Source: Malus domestica (taxonomy: Eukaryota > Streptophyta > Magnoliopsida > Rosales > Rosaceae). From it: a stretch of 64,000 nucleotides of DNA. This document shows, in pieces, positions 25,124-38,515 of this stretch. The notes below the pieces were generated by a model, which was not told the origin of the DNA, did not search any database, and was given only the letters and a program-made list of their open reading frames with translations. A program made the translations under genes and the position numbers. The stretch covers positions 2,735,501 through 2,799,500 of the forward strand of contig NC_091676.1 in assembly GCF_042453785.1 (NCBI RefSeq), given 5' to 3'. Positions within the stretch are counted from its first letter, which is position 1. Each line of letters opens with the position of its first letter.

Positions 25124-25155
<32 letters not shown>

Positions 25156-25672
25156 TGACAGATGATGGGATTGGGTCATTGACCCAACAATCACACCATT
25201 TCCACATAAACGCTGCACCTTTTCTCTGTTTTGTTGAAAAGGTAGGATGCATCCGAATGCAATTTTCTTGTGTCAGACATATCCATGAAAACATTGTTTC
25301 TAGTTGTATCTCATGGTGAGAGGGCACACCCAAAATCAAAGGATATGTCTAAAATGTGCAATTCTCTCTATATATATTGGTAACATTAGTAAAAAAGATT
25401 CATTCAGAAATTTGTTGTCTACATAATTTCTTTGCTCTCTTTTCTCTCTTCATCACATTCATACAATTTCTTTCTAGTTATTTCTAAGGGAATATAATTC
25501 GGTTTTGCTAATCGAATATTCCATACTTTGTTGTATCCTGGAAGTGATTTGCCAAGAACCCTTTAGCAAACTCATTCGAGTGGGGGCAAATAACACTTTA
25601 AGGAAACGATTCAAGTCGTACCTCAAAGTCATTATTCGGATTATTTTCCATATTTCTATATTTAATCTAACA
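25089..25672 (+). repeat. Right LTR of the Copia element
   Basis: 584 bp, same ends as the left LTR. Aligned by eye, the two differ by about two substitutions plus the TA repeat length. Confidence 0.93.
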
Positions 25673-25677
25673 TTATG

Positions 25678-26637
25678 CACGACTGATGCGATCACAACTT
25701 GTAATCATAGAATGCATGTGCAAGTACAAACTATGCACGAACACAATTTGACACAACTATTAGTGATTCACTACTAATGTGTAACACACTTAGTTGTGTC
25801 CAATGACAATTTGGACACATGCGCTAATACCACTATTGACCTAAACGATAAGGATTCCTCCAAGAAATCACCAGGACTCCTTGATCTCTAGGTTAATAGT
25901 GAAGATAAAATTAAAGTAATGGTCTTTCAACCATGGTCCACTTAGAGTTTTGGTTCATGAGCTAAAAGTTCGTGAATATTGGTCATAAACTTGTTATAAT
26001 GTGGATCAATAATAATAAAGAGTTTAAAAACGACCAGCTCTACATTATTATAAGTTCAAAAATCAATACTCACGAAATTATAATTAAGGATCAAAACTTC
26101 AATTGAGCTATGATTAAGGGACTATTACTCAAATTATTCACAGTAGCATGATATAGGGCCACGTACCATGATGTCAGTCTCCCCCAATTTGCTGGGTTTG
26201 TACATTCCTCGTCCCACCTCCCACATGGGCAATGTTTTTTTGGGGTCAAACCACGTGGTCGCTGTTTGGGAAACTATTTAAGCATAACCCAGAAAGTGGT
26301 CGTTAAGTAAAACGAAGCTAGATTTCGACCCACCAAACGTTGTCGTTTACGCATTAAAAATACATTAACCCCAAATTACTCAACATAAATATCAGCAACT
26401 GAACCAACACGTAAAATACCCAAACAGCCCCTCAGAGGCGACGCGGCTTTTACCAAAAAAAAGTCATGGCGGAAAAATTGAATTGAAAAGTCGTCAGATC
26501 TAGACCCGGATCCGACCCGCCAGCGGGACGACGCTGGCAGTTGACTGGTTACCCTCCAGATTTCCACAAACGACACGACCTTAAATTCCCTCCAGACCGT
26601 CTTTTATTCCCTGCAATTTGGGCGGATTCGGTGCATC
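25678..26637. other. Spacer and promoter region of the mannose-6-phosphate isomerase gene
   Basis: No coding sequence. The last ~200 bp becomes GC-richer and probably includes the leader of the downstream gene. Confidence 0.4.
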
Positions 26638-29335
26638 ATGGGACAAGAACATGGAGCAAATGAGAAAATGGAGCAAATGGAGCCGCCGTGGGACAAGAAC
26701 ATGAAGAAGAAGCGCAAGCGGATCCACCGCCCCGTCAGGCTGAGATGCTCCGTCAAGAATTACGATTGGGGTATTTTCGGCCGCAATTCCAAGGTCGCCA
26801 GGCTTTTCGCGCTCAATTCCGGGTCCGACATCGACTCGGGCAGACCGTACGCCGAGTTCTGGATCGGGACTCATGAATCTGGGCCGTCCTATGCGGATTC
26901 CGGGTCGGAGCCCTTGAGTCTCAAGGCCTGGATCTCGCAGGATCCCAGTGTGCTTGGCGACAAGGTGGTTGACAAGTGGGGTGCTGATCTTCCGTTCTTG
27001 TTTAAGGTATGGTTTCTGTTTGTTGTTTGGTTGCTGAGAAAATGCTGAATATAGAAAAGAAAATTGAATAGCAAATGGTAGTGTGTGTGTGTGTATTGTG
27101 TTTGCATTTTGTTATTGTTATCTGGTAATACATTGTGAATCTGAGGTTTAGAACTTTGTCCTGCAAAATGCTAGTGATTTCCCTGGCAAGATTATGGAGT
27201 TTTGGGATTGTTGTGGATTGTAGGTGCTTTCGGTTGGGAAGGCGTTGTCGATACAGGCTCATCCGGATAAAGAACTGGCTAGGGTGTTGCACAAGTCACA
27301 CCCAAGTGTTTATAGAGATGACAATCACAAGCCTGAAATGGCATTGGCATTGACGGAGTTCGAGGCACTTTGTGGGTTTATCAGTGTCAAGGTAAAATAC
27401 GTAACATCATTCGATGCCATTTAGTTATTGTGCTTGTAGTGAATTTGATCTTTCTAATAGTGTAGCTATGATTAGATGGTGTTTCTTATCAATTTCTCGT
27501 AAAATTGTCGATTATAGTTGCAATGGATCAGATCCATAGTAATTAATAAGGAAGCATAAACTCTGCTTTTGCTTTTAGCTTTAGCAATCAGTTCCACCGG
27601 AAGTTGTCTTGCGGTAAAGAAGTAAAGGAATGTAGTTGAAAACAATAAGTAAAGAAGCAGTTGAAATCAAGTTTTTAACTTTCTTAAGTGAACCTGAAAT
27701 GCATTTCACTTTTTACCCTCAACTTAGAAAGATTTTATAAAACGTATTCATATGAACCATGCAACGGTAAGAGAGGAGACATAAGCAAATTAAGAAGTAA
27801 ACCAATGTTTAGGACATAAACGAACAAGAAATAAGAAATAACTTATAAACTAATTGCATTCTTTTATAGTTATCAAACAATTTCCCTTATTCCATTTTAT
27901 TCATTTGTTTTTAATTGCATGTCTTATATATTCCAGGAGCTCAAGGATATGCTTAACAGTGTTCCCGAGATTGCAGAATTGGTTGTGGTTGCAGACGCAG
28001 AGCGAATTCTACTTGGTAGTGAGCATCATGAGAATTGGAATGCAAAAACAGATATAGAGTCCATCTTCACTCGACTTATGTTACTAAGTAAAGATACAAT
28101 TGCTGACATGATTTCTAGACTGAAAAGACGTCTTAATTTAGAGAAAAAGGTAAATTCAAGTTGTGTTAGCTGTAAATGTTGCCATTAAATAGTTGCTTTC
28201 TTCTAATCGAATTGAAGGATATAACCCACAGTAACTAAAATCAGAGTTAGATGTGCTACTATCAGTATATACCCAATTTGAAAGTAATAGAGGAACGTTG
28301 TTGTTTGAATGGTCAGTATAACTATAGGGTTCCACCATTATCCATCATGTTTATGCATCACTAGGTTTTCTACAATTACAATATTTTCTCTTTCATTGAA
28401 CCAGAAAAGGCTTTTGACGGTTAAAGAACAACTGGTACTCAGGTTGGAGAGTCAATACCCAGATGATGTTGGTGCAATAGCAGCGTTTTTTCTTAACTAT
28501 GTGAAGCTGAACCGTGGTGAAGCTATTAGTCTTGGGCCGAATGAACCTCATGCATATATTTCTGGTGAATGCATAGAGTGTATGGCAACTTCTGACAATG
28601 TTGTCCGTGCCGGCCTTACTTCAAAACCACTGGATGTTCAAACACTTCTTTCTATGCTCAAATACAGACAGGTAATCAGAAATTTTGATTCTCGATTATC
28701 CAGATTGCCTCTTTCCGTTTCTATAGAGATCTGTCACTGTTGTCCAATAGAACATTAGGTTTACGCATTTGCCTTGACTTTTTAATTGTATCATACATAG
28801 ATGCTTGGCTGGATGCCATCACGCCTTTTGGAGGAGATGAGCGTCCTAAATTCTTGTTTGCTTTTGCTTCACAACTGCTTTTTCTCTTGCTCATATGATT
28901 GCTGAATGTCGTATGACTGAGCCTTGGGGATTTCGTATGTTTTATTTATTTATTAGTATGAGCTGCATCTAATCTGTCTACGTTGTTTTGCAGGGCTCTC
29001 CAGAAATTATGCAAGGCGTTTCTTTGAATCCATACACAACGAGGTATCTCCCACCTTTTGAAGAATTTGAAGTCGACTGCTGTAACATTCCTCGCTCTGC
29101 ATCGGTGGTTTTTCCTTCAGTCCTAGGACCATCTCTTTTCCTGTTTACAGCCGGGAAGGGACATTTTGATGCAGGTCTGTCCGAGGATGATATAGTGGTG
29201 GAGGGTGATGATTTAGTTGAAGAGGGTGAGGTTTTCTTTGTGCCTGCCAACACGAAGATTAGCATTACCGCCAAATCAACAGAACTACAATTGTACAGGG
29301 TGGGAGTGAACAGCAGATTTTTTAGGGATTTGTAG
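26638..29335 (+). CDS. Mannose-6-phosphate isomerase, type I (phosphomannose isomerase), 5 exons
   Basis: Zinc enzyme interconverting fructose-6-phosphate and mannose-6-phosphate, the entry step to GDP-mannose, glycans and ascorbate in the cytosol. Exons 26638-27006, 27224-27391, 27937-28149, 28405-28671 and 28994-29335 close in phase to 452 residues, near the usual eukaryotic length. The zinc-ligand set is present: Gln134 and His136 in SIQAHPDK, Glu161 in NHKPEMA, His299 in GPNEPHAY, followed by the conserved [11 protein letters not shown]. The N-terminus has KNYDWG and the [13 protein letters not shown] block of the family. Compared with typical family members the first ~35 residues are a Lys/Glu-rich extension; Met11 or Met15 are possible alternative starts. 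The gene looks intact. Confidence 0.95.
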
Positions 29336-30387
29336 TCCGCAGGGACTTCGAATTCTTCCTTCTTCTTTATCCGAAAGAAGAAAAATACGAACTAGATTTT
29401 ATATAGCCACATCCTGTTGTAATATTTACGTAATATTTGCTCCCTAATTCTTTACATTAATTTTATTTATCCTTTTCCAATTCTTATAATTCTATAACTC
29501 GGCCGTTCTTTTGGCATTTGACTCTTTGTGTGGAGTTTGGTTGGGCTTAGTTGCTTGCTGAAACCAGATTTTGATACCAATTGCCTCTTAACAACTGACT
29601 CGTAAATGAATAAACCACGCCAAGATATTTTTCGGTTGTAGAGGACAATTGGGACCTAACTTTTTTTTTATTATAATTTTCTCAACCTATTTAAATTAAT
29701 TCAACCTTCTTAGTTTGGTCAATGTGATTTAAGTGGTGGTTGATGGTTTGGTAAACTTGAGTTTTTCTTTTAACCTGAGCTGTATTATGTTGACTGACCC
29801 TCCTCCTTTAATTTTTGGTTCGGGTTGCTATGACTGGAGTTGTTTGTGTAAACCCATTAAGCTGATATCTTTCTTTGTTTAGCGGTTATGCTTGGGCTTT
29901 GGGTCCCTTTGTAACTAAAAAAAAAAAAATTCTCAAAATGTAATCTCTAGAAGAAAAGGAAAGCATAACTTCGGGTTGCTTGAAGCTCAAGTTGGACATG
30001 GAAAAATAAAGTAATGACTAATGATATTTTCTAGAAAAACAAATAAAAAATGATGTGCCGATGGACACCTTATCAGAGTGACAAAAAGTAATCATGCATT
30101 TACATCATTGTGCACATTGGATTCTCACCAACTGTCATTTCCCTAATAGCTAATTGTTTAACTCACTGACGTTATCACCCGACTTAAAAAATTTGTTTTA
30201 CTAACGGGTCGGGTTGCTTGAAGCCCAAGTTTATCAGGTGGGTTAAATGGGTTTAAGACAATCCAATTCCAAGTAAAGCTTAAGCCCACAGAAACTCGAA
30301 AACCACGTTTCTCTCCCTGCCAGATTCCCTCAGCCGCAATCCGATTCCCTCTCCACTGCCTCGTCTGCTTGGCGCCCTCCTCCGACT
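29336..30387. other. Spacer between the isomerase and GlnRS genes
   Basis: The first ~130 bp is probably the 3' UTR of the isomerase gene. The remainder is AT-rich and holds no recognisable gene or element; the last ~100 bp is the GC-rich leader of the next gene. Confidence 0.4.
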
Positions 30388-30396
30388 AAACCCTAG
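30388..30396 (+). promoter_or_regulatory. telo-box-like motif in the GlnRS leader
   Basis: AAACCCTAG lies 57 bp upstream of the GlnRS start codon, similar to the motif before CysRS. Known to be frequent near starts of plant translation genes; role here inferred. Confidence 0.4.
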
Positions 30397-30452
30397 AAAG
30401 TCACACGCAGGCTCGCTCCGTAATCCTTAAAAGCTCATTTCCCGTTTCGGAG

Positions 30453-33400
30453 ATGCCCGGCAAGGACGAGGGCGGCTCGTCCTCCGAGAAGGAGAAGAAC
30501 CTCGAGCTCTTCCTGAAGGTCGGATTGGACGAGCGAACGGCCAAAAACACCATCGCCAACAACAAAGTCACCGCCAATCTCACCGCCGTCATTCACGAGG
30601 TACTCCCTCGTTGATTTTTCTTATTCTCCATTTTTTGTATCTACCGATTCAATTGCATGCAATTTAGAACTCCGCGGATTTATTGTTTTAGTCTTCATTT
30701 TTTTGAATAATTTCAGGCGGCGGTTGCTGATGGATGCAGTCGAACAGTTGGTAATCTCCTCTACACGGTCAGTAGTTTAACTTTAAGCCATGTGTTAACA
30801 TTCTTGATTAAGCTAGTAATCCAGTAAATTTTAGTGTCATTTGTAGCCCTGTAGAATTTACTTTAGCTCCGTCTGTCTCGAAACGGATCATAGTTCCATA
30901 AGGGTGCGTTTGGATGACGGACTTTGAAGTTGCATGGAGCTTTGTTTGAATAAATATCAATGACAGTGAATAAATGTTAATGATTTTATATGCACTTGGT
31001 GTTGTATCATCTATGGCAGGTTGCCACGAAGCACCCAGCAAATGCCCTTGTGCATCGCCCAAAATTGGCGCAATACATTGTATTGTCAAAGGTTGGTGAC
31101 CATACCTTCTTAATGTTTTGAATTTAAAATACGTAGTGTTTTATAATTCTTGCAGTCGATTATTGAATTACTTTTTCTTCGAAGTCTTACACGGTTTTTA
31201 TGTTACAGATTAAAACCCCTGCCCAGTTAGAAGCAGCTTTTTCATTTTTTGCAACGACGGGGCCAGAGAATTTTGATATAAATAAATTTGAAGAAGCTTG
31301 TGGTGTTGGTAAGATAAATTGCGACGTACATTGAACGTGCTTTGAAATTGTTACTTTAATGTTTCTGTCTGGAATTTAACGAAAGTTCTTACTGATTCCA
31401 TTTATCTGTTCTGCTAGTTGCATTTCACTTAGATTGTCTCAATTTGAATTAATTGTATCATGTTAGTTAATAGTATCCTCCTCTTCTTTCTTTTTTTCCT
31501 ACAATTATAGACATTTAACCTTTGTGTTTGGCATGCAGGTGTTAAAGTTTCCGAAGAAGAAATAAAACAAACTGTTAATGAGGTTTTTGAGGAGAATAAG
31601 ACTGCAATTTTGGAGCAGCGGTATAGAACAAATGGTTAGTTTTTTTTCAGCTCCCAGGCATTTCTAGTTACACACAAGGGAAACAGATGATTCACATAGA
31701 CACATCGAGACTACTGTAGATCGGTTGATTACTATTATTTCTTCTGGCTCTTTGATGGTTCTTCAAGCCTCATAATTACTTTTGGTTTTGAGAAATTGGA
31801 CATGTCGCACACATGTTCTTGCACAATTATCTTTCCTCTTTCAGGGAGAGAGGTAGAGTTACCCAATACGATCCTTTGTACGGTCCTGTGTATGTGAATA
31901 CAACAAATATTTAGTCAAGGGAGGAGGTTCCTGTCTGATTGTCCTTGTATGCTTGCTTCTCCTCCATTAATTTGTTGGGTTGTATCTCTCCTTTCGGATC
32001 CATGTCACCTCTGTTGCTCCGAATTGTGTGGTGCCCGCGCATCTGTGTTCTTGTTAAATTTTTACTATAACCCCCAATTCATAATAAAAGTTTTTCGTAT
32101 CTCCTTTTAAATGTTGCATCAGCATGTTGTGTTTGAAACTACTAAACTTTACATTCTGTTGTTTCATCTAGTGGGTGATTTGTTTGCACACGTTAGGAAG
32201 AGGCATCCGTGGGCTGATCCAAAAATTGTAAAGGTGATCTTATTTTACTTCGCTTTGTATTTATTGTTAGATTTTTCTTTCTTGGGTTTTTTAATAGAAA
32301 AACTGAAAAAGTAAGTGATAGGCAGACATTTTCGCACTAAAATATTTCTGACTGCCATATCTTTTTCCGTGACAGCAATTTATTGATGCAAAATTGCGTG
32401 AATTACTTGGTGAAAGGACAGCAGCAGATGATGAGAAGGTTCCAAAAAAGAAGAAAGAGAAGCCTGCTAAAGTAGAGGTTAGTATTTTTCCCAGGTTTCT
32501 GCATTTTTCCTGAAACCTATTAAGAGTTGACTGATGACCTCTGTACACTGTGAAACCTCCCCCTCCCTTTCCATTTGTGTAGGAAAAAGTTGTTGCTGTT
32601 TCTACTCCAGAACAGCCATCTGAAGAAGTTCTTAATCCATACTCGATATTCCCTCAGCCATCGGATAATTATAAGGTATGCACTTCCATTTTTATTTGTT
32701 CTTCTTCCCGTAATACAATATACCTCCAACTGTTTGTACAAGGTAATATTTAGAGACAAAATACTGAAGAAACAAAATAAGTGTTTTCATTTACACTCTG
32801 ACATTTTGTTACCCTGTTGTCATTTTTCAGGTTCATACTTCTGTTTTCTTTAGTGATGGTTCTATTTTGAGATGTTCCAATACAAGGGAATTGCTTGAGA
32901 AACACTTAAGCAGGACCGGAGGGAAAGTTTTGACCCGCTTTCCTCCTGAACCAAATGGGTATCTACATATAGGTCATGCCAAGGTAAATATATTTGTGTT
33001 CTAGGATAGATTCAGTGTTTGCTTTGTCTGCGATTGTTCCTCATAATGTATCGTAATTATTGATTAGGCAATGTTTATTGACTTTGGCCTGGCAAAAGAG
33101 AGGGATGGAGGCTGCTACCTACGGTGAATCTCACTCCTTGTCAGCTTTTATAGTACAATTTACTTTTCATTTCCCATTAAGGAGGGAAAAACAAAACAGA
33201 CATGAAAACACATCATTGATTATTTTGTTATGGTTGGTGATGCCAAAATTTGTTTGATTACATATGATGTACATGTTTTTGTAATAATCTTACCTGAATT
33301 TCTTGTTTGCAATATCTGGAACTAAGAGAATCTGTTACAATATTTCTGATTTGCCAGGATAACATATTTGAACTACTGTCTGTCGCATATTTTATAATCT

Positions 33401-36400
33401 TCTTTCAAATTTCGTAAATGTTCTTTAACTTGAAAGGGAAAGAACTTTTTATCTGTACTGTTTTTTAAATTTGATTCCTACTTTATCACTTTTAGGTTTG
33501 ACGATACAAACCCAGAAGCTGAAAAGAAAGAATATATTGATCATATACAAGAAATCGTGAAGTGGATGGGTTGGGAGCCCTACAAGGTAAAAAAGTTGGT
33601 TGGTATGTCTTCTTGACAGTGTTTTTTGTCTTTGTGCCAGCTGACACCTGCTGGATTTCTGCAGATTACTTACACCAGTGATTACTTTCAAGATCTGTAC
33701 GATTTAGCAGTGGAACTCATACGAAGAGGTCACGCTTATGTTGATCATCAGGTTTTGTTCAAACTTAATTGGAAAATTGTTTTGTACGCTGGGGTAATTT
33801 AGTTTTCTACATGCATACAATCCTCTGTGGTAGTGTGGTACTATCAATTGTTGACTTCTGCTTTGTGTTCATGACATTGTTTTTATTTACAAATCAATAT
33901 TGGTTTTAGAATGATACTTTTGTTAACATTGGTTTCAGACAGCGGATGAGATAAAGGAGTACAGGGAGAAAAAAATGAACAGCCCTTGGCGGGACAGGCC
34001 AATTGCAGAGTCATTGAAACTTTTTGAGGATATGAGACGAGGCCTAATCGAAGAAGGCAAAGCAACCCTTAGAATGAAGCAAGACATGCAGAGTGATAAT
34101 TATAACATGTATGACCTTATTGCATATCGTATCAAGGCAAGTGTGGACCTTAAATAATTCTTCTGATTATTCAAGTCTATGGGCATCCTAATAGTTACAT
34201 CGTGAATTTCTTATTGCAGTTTACACCCCATCCGCATGCTGGAGACAAGTGGTGTATCTATCCAAGTTATGATTATGCTCACTGCATTGTTGATTCTCTT
34301 GAGGATATCACACATTCGGTATGCTTTCTAGCTTTGAGTGATATTCTTTCATAATAATAGTTGTGGCACGATTCATGAATCATGATTGTAAAATCAAGCC
34401 AAGTTTATCATAATTCATTGGGGCATCTCTCTCCCTCCCTCTGTGTTTTCACACTATTATGCAAATGTTGATGGTTGAGTCATCCTGTATTTTTTTTTTG
34501 TTAGTCATCCTGTATTTGAATATTGCAGCTTTGCACACTTGAATTTGAGACTCGCCGTGCTTCGTACTACTGGTTATTAAATGCCCTCGGACTTTATCAA
34601 CCATATGTATGGGAATACTCACGACTGAATGTCAGTAACACTGTCATGTCAAAGCGTAAGGTGAGTCAACTACTGAACATACTTCTGTTAAGAGTTATAA
34701 TGTTCGATAACTACTGAACTTACTTCTGTTAAAGAGTTATAATGTTGATATATAATTGTTATGCATGGGCCTTTTCCTCACTTAACAACCACCATTTATG
34801 TTCCAGTTAAATCGACTAGTGACACAGAACTGGGTTGATGGTTGGGATGACCCACGTCTTATGACACTGGCTGGTCTACGGCGTAGGGGTGTTACTTCAA
34901 CAGCAATAAATGCTTTTGTTAGAGGAATTGGAATCACTAGAAGGTATGAATATGTGTGTGCGCGCGCTTGCTTTTCGTGCTCTCACTATATTGTGCTTCT
35001 TCATTGTCATATATGACCTTGTGATTCTTTCTGCGACAGTGATTGTAGTATGATACATTTAAGTCGACTTGAGTATCACATAAGAGAGGAGCTAAATAAA
35101 ACAGCTCCTCGCACGATAGCTGTACTACATCCCCTCAAGGTGTGTATCTTACTGCCATTGGTTTTCTGGTGGTATTTTTCTTCCAACTGTGTATGACTCA
35201 TCATTTTTTATTTAAGGTGGTTATTACAAACCTGGAAGCTGGCACTATAATGGATCTAGAAGCAAGGAAGTGGCCTGATGCTCAAGCAGATGATGCATCT
35301 GCTTTCTACAAGGTAACCTGATTTTGCTGATTTCTATTATGCATGTGGGGTAATGCTGAGATATGAAATTGTGAATATTTTTCATGGCTGTTTTAATGTT
35401 CATTGCTCTTGAATTCTGTTAGTCTGATGTTATCCGGTTCCACGTGATTAGACAAATAATTATAGTATTAGAGTACTTATGCATGGATTTTTCATGCGTT
35501 GGTTATTTCTGAAATGATGAATTAATACAAACGGAGAATCACTTTGTTTTGGCTTTTGTGTTAAGAATTCTGCATATTGTTTTTATTAAACGTTGCTCCA
35601 AGCTTTAGGTACTTTAATTGTCACTGAATTTTTTAATTTCCTTCGCATCAGGTTCCCTTTTCCAATACTGTTTATATTGACCAGTCTGATTTTCGACTTA
35701 AAGATTCAAAGGATTACTTTGGGCTTGCTCCTGGTAAATCTGCCCTGCTCAGGTACATACAGATTACAAGTTTTCACTTTACACTTCAGCATATTTGGGG
35801 TCCAGGGTTACAATATCTATGTTCATGTTTGCAGATATGCGTTCCCTATTAAGTGCACGGATGTCATATTAGCTGATGATAAGGAAACTGTTCTTGAGAT
35901 ACGAGCTGAGTATGATCCTACAAAGAAGACAAAGCCAAAGGTCTACGGTTCATCTTTTCACTTGTGATTGTTATTTGATGCTTGGAAACCATGCTTTGGT
36001 GCTTCGTAGTCTATTTTTTTACCGGTCAATTTGTATATTCCACAGGGGGTGCTTCACTGGGTTTCTGAACCTTCCCCAGGTGTTGATCCACTCAAGGTGG
36101 AAATCAGATTGTTTGACCGACTGTTCCTTTCAGAGGTTGGCCATCATTACTCTCTCTCTCTCTCCCCCCCTTCCTCTCCCTCCCTCCCTCCTTCCCTCTC
36201 TCTCTCTCTCTCTTTCTCTCTCTAAATCTTTCAGAAATTTGTTTGACTGTCAGAATCCTGCTGAGCTCGAAGACTGGCTTGCTGATTTGAACCCACAATC
36301 CAAGGTGGTAATACCCAATGCATATGCTGTGCCCTCACTTGGAAGTGCTGTTGTTGGGGACACTTTCCAGTTTGAAAGGCTCGGTATGTTTCTAAGTCTT

Positions 36401-36752
36401 CTTCTACTTGAAAAAGGTTCTTAAGAATACAAAACCATCTTTATTCCAAAACTTGCATGTCAGAAAAAGGTTACCGTCAACTTCATGTTCGTTGATTTCT
36501 CGATTGATTTCAAAGCTTTGTTTGTTTCCTTGACGATTAATTAAACCAATCTTGCTCTAGTTAATTATGTTTTTGAGGCAAGAAGTATTCTTTCAAGTGT
36601 GTTGACAACAGTGTATATTGAAGTTGTCTGAGGAGACACTATCTTTCTGTAATGCAGGATATTTTGTAGTTGACAAGGATTCAACTCCTGAGAAGCTCGT
36701 GTTCAATCGCACTGTCACGCTGAGAGATAGCTATCGCAAGGGCGGGATTTAG
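30453..36752 (+). CDS. Glutamine-tRNA ligase (GlnRS), cytosolic type, 23 exons
   Basis: Charges tRNA-Gln with glutamine. Exons (start-end): 30453-30599, 30717-30767, 31020-31091, 31209-31308, 31539-31634, 32172-32233, 32376-32477, 32583-32675, 32831-32983, 33068-33123, 33496-33586, 33665-33751, 33939-34136, 34220-34318, 34529-34660, 34807-34943, 35040-35139, 35217-35312, 35652-35752, 35835-35940, 36046-36135, 36254-36383, 36658-36752. All phases close to 797 residues, matching the plant enzyme. Residues ~1-160 form the eukaryotic GlnRS-specific N-terminal tRNA-binding domain, followed by a Lys-rich linker. The class I HIGH box ([14 protein letters not shown]) has HIGH at 287-290 and the KMSKS-equivalent VMSKRK is at 508-513. 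The anticodon-binding beta barrels follow. Intron 13 uses a GC donor. Intron 21 holds a CT microsatellite. Confidence 0.96.
36150..36223. repeat. CT-rich microsatellite in GlnRS intron 21
   Basis: (CT)n interrupted by CCTCC-type units, directly upstream of the acceptor region of exon 22; it enlarges the polypyrimidine tract. Confidence 0.9.
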
Positions 36753-38364
36753 GTTACACCTTAGCGGGACACGAAACTGAAAATTTCGGAATTCAGTAAG
36801 TTGATACGAATTGAAAACTCACTCTCTTCGCTGTACTGATGTTATGTGCCAGCAAGCTTTTTATATTTGAAAATACCAAATGGACCGAAACCTAGATTAG
36901 TGTGTGATCCTTTTGTCAAAAGAAGAAAAATGAAAATTAGGGAGACCGTATCATGCCTCTGCCTGGTTTTTATGTTTCGTGTTAAATTGAATAACTTGTA
37001 AGATTCAATGTATCTTGAAGTAAAGATATTTAAATTTGGGGGATCATAAGTCTTTTATAAATTCATTTTGTTGACTTCTTTCTTCGACAAATCTTGAATG
37101 TATTGACGACTCGTTTCCTAATGTATAATTAGAATAAGTGGAATTGAATTGAGGATTTAGAATTGTGGAATCATAATTAGATTCTCGTTAGAGCTGTTTT
37201 CTAAAATTTTCAAAAATCGGAGTATGAATAGTATTGAACTATATTAGTTGTTTATTAATTCACATGAATCGGAATGAAAATCAATGTGATTTGCTAAACT
37301 GTATCTACTCTGGTAATCTATTTCAGAAGCAAATTTCATTCTACTTTGTGAGAAAAACTTTAATTCTTTTTATTTTTTATTTTTTATTTTCTTTTGCTGA
37401 GAGAACAAAATTTGGTGTTGGGTTATTACGAAGGGCAATTTTGAAATTTTAAGAAATAAGTGGAGGCATAATGGGGAGGAAAAGTTCATTCTGATTTCCC
37501 CAATTTTTGGAAAATTTTTTTATTGTGATGAGAACATGGTTGGTACATCACGTGTTTTTATGTAAGTGATGGAAAATTTTATTTTTTAAGCTATTAACTT
37601 TTTAACACACATCCCACCATTTGTATAATAACACACTTGATGTACCATCTCGTGTATCAGTCACACTAAAAAATCTCTTCAATTTTTGAGTTGAATTTCA
37701 AAATTTGTGCGTGTCCCACTAATATTTTAATTCTCCAATATTTAAACACTGAAGAATTCAGTTATTAGAATTCAGTCCCGCTTTTGAGTGTCAAATCAGG
37801 TTCGTTGGATTGCCATGAGTGTCTAATCTGATTCTTTACATTGGATTGGATTGGATTACCCCCAAGTGAGAAAGGAGCAATAAAAGAGGTAAAGAAATCA
37901 TGTTGGCATGCAGTCGCCAGTGTTGACATAAAGTACGAAAATCAAAAGCCAATCAGCTGCCTCCTCTGCGCTTACTGCTGTCCTGTGAAAGATGGATCCA
38001 GCGTGTGAGAGTTCAGTCTCTTCACGCTTACTCGTGAAAGCGAAAGACTGATTTGATTGAGATTTTGGACGGATGGTATAGTGTTGGTATTATTCTGATT
38101 TCCCATCATTTGGTTCCAAAGCCAAACCCTCACATGAAAACTTAGCGCACCATTTTCCATTTGGCTCTCTCACACCTCCCTCCCTCTCCCTCCCTCTCTC
38201 TCTCTCTCTCTCTCTGGTGCCCCGCTTTTTCAATTGATAACCCACCCCAACCCTAGTACTGACCATCACTTTAATTCATCCACATTTCACACAAGTTTAC
38301 AACAAAAAGCACCCACGAATTAGATGCTCTCTCAAACTCACATACCCACCATAAATTTACGTAG
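36753..38364. other. Intergenic region with a CT microsatellite
   Basis: The first part is 3' flank of GlnRS. A (CT/CCCT)n microsatellite lies at about 38170-38214. No gene recognised. Confidence 0.4.
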
Positions 38365-38515
38365 ATCGATACTTTAGTCTAACAGCTACATCAATCGATA
38401 CTTTGGTCTAACAATTAAGTTTATCTAAATCGATCGATACTTTAATCTGACAGCTAGATCGATCGATACCTTAATCTAACAGCTACATCGATCGATACAT
38501 TATTCTAACATATAG
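38365..38515. repeat. Short tandem array of ~29 bp units
   Basis: Five imperfect units of the form ATCGATACTTTA-TCTAACAGCTACATCG, one lengthened to ~39 bp, each carrying ATCGAT palindromes. Not a CRISPR array: there are no distinct spacers. Confidence 0.8.

Larger units (their letters stand above)
19902..25672 (+). mobile_element. Ty1/Copia LTR retrotransposon, broken coding region
   Basis: A 5.77 kb element bounded by two LTRs (19902-20475 and 25089-25672) and a 5 bp target duplication TTATG (19897-19901, 25673-25677). Parts in Copia order on the plus strand: gag with a UBN2-type region and zinc knuckle (~20.5-21.35 kb), protease (DSGAT-type, ~21.47 kb), integrase with GAG-pre-integrase and catalytic core (~21.8-22.7 kb), reverse transcriptase with the YVDD box (~23.0-23.7 kb) and RNase H (~24.1-24.5 kb). 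The integrase-before-RT order assigns it to Copia. The coding region is interrupted about four times, so the copy is not autonomous. The near-identity of the LTRs indicates a young insertion. No standard initiator-Met primer site is obvious after the left LTR. Confidence 0.95.

Noticed and set aside
26638-36752. Functional cluster of mannose isomerase and GlnRS
   Set aside because: Independent housekeeping genes with separate leaders; adjacency in plants does not imply a pathway.
38365-38515. CRISPR-like appearance of regularly spaced repeats
   Set aside because: Plant nuclear DNA; units are contiguous tandem repeats without unique spacers.
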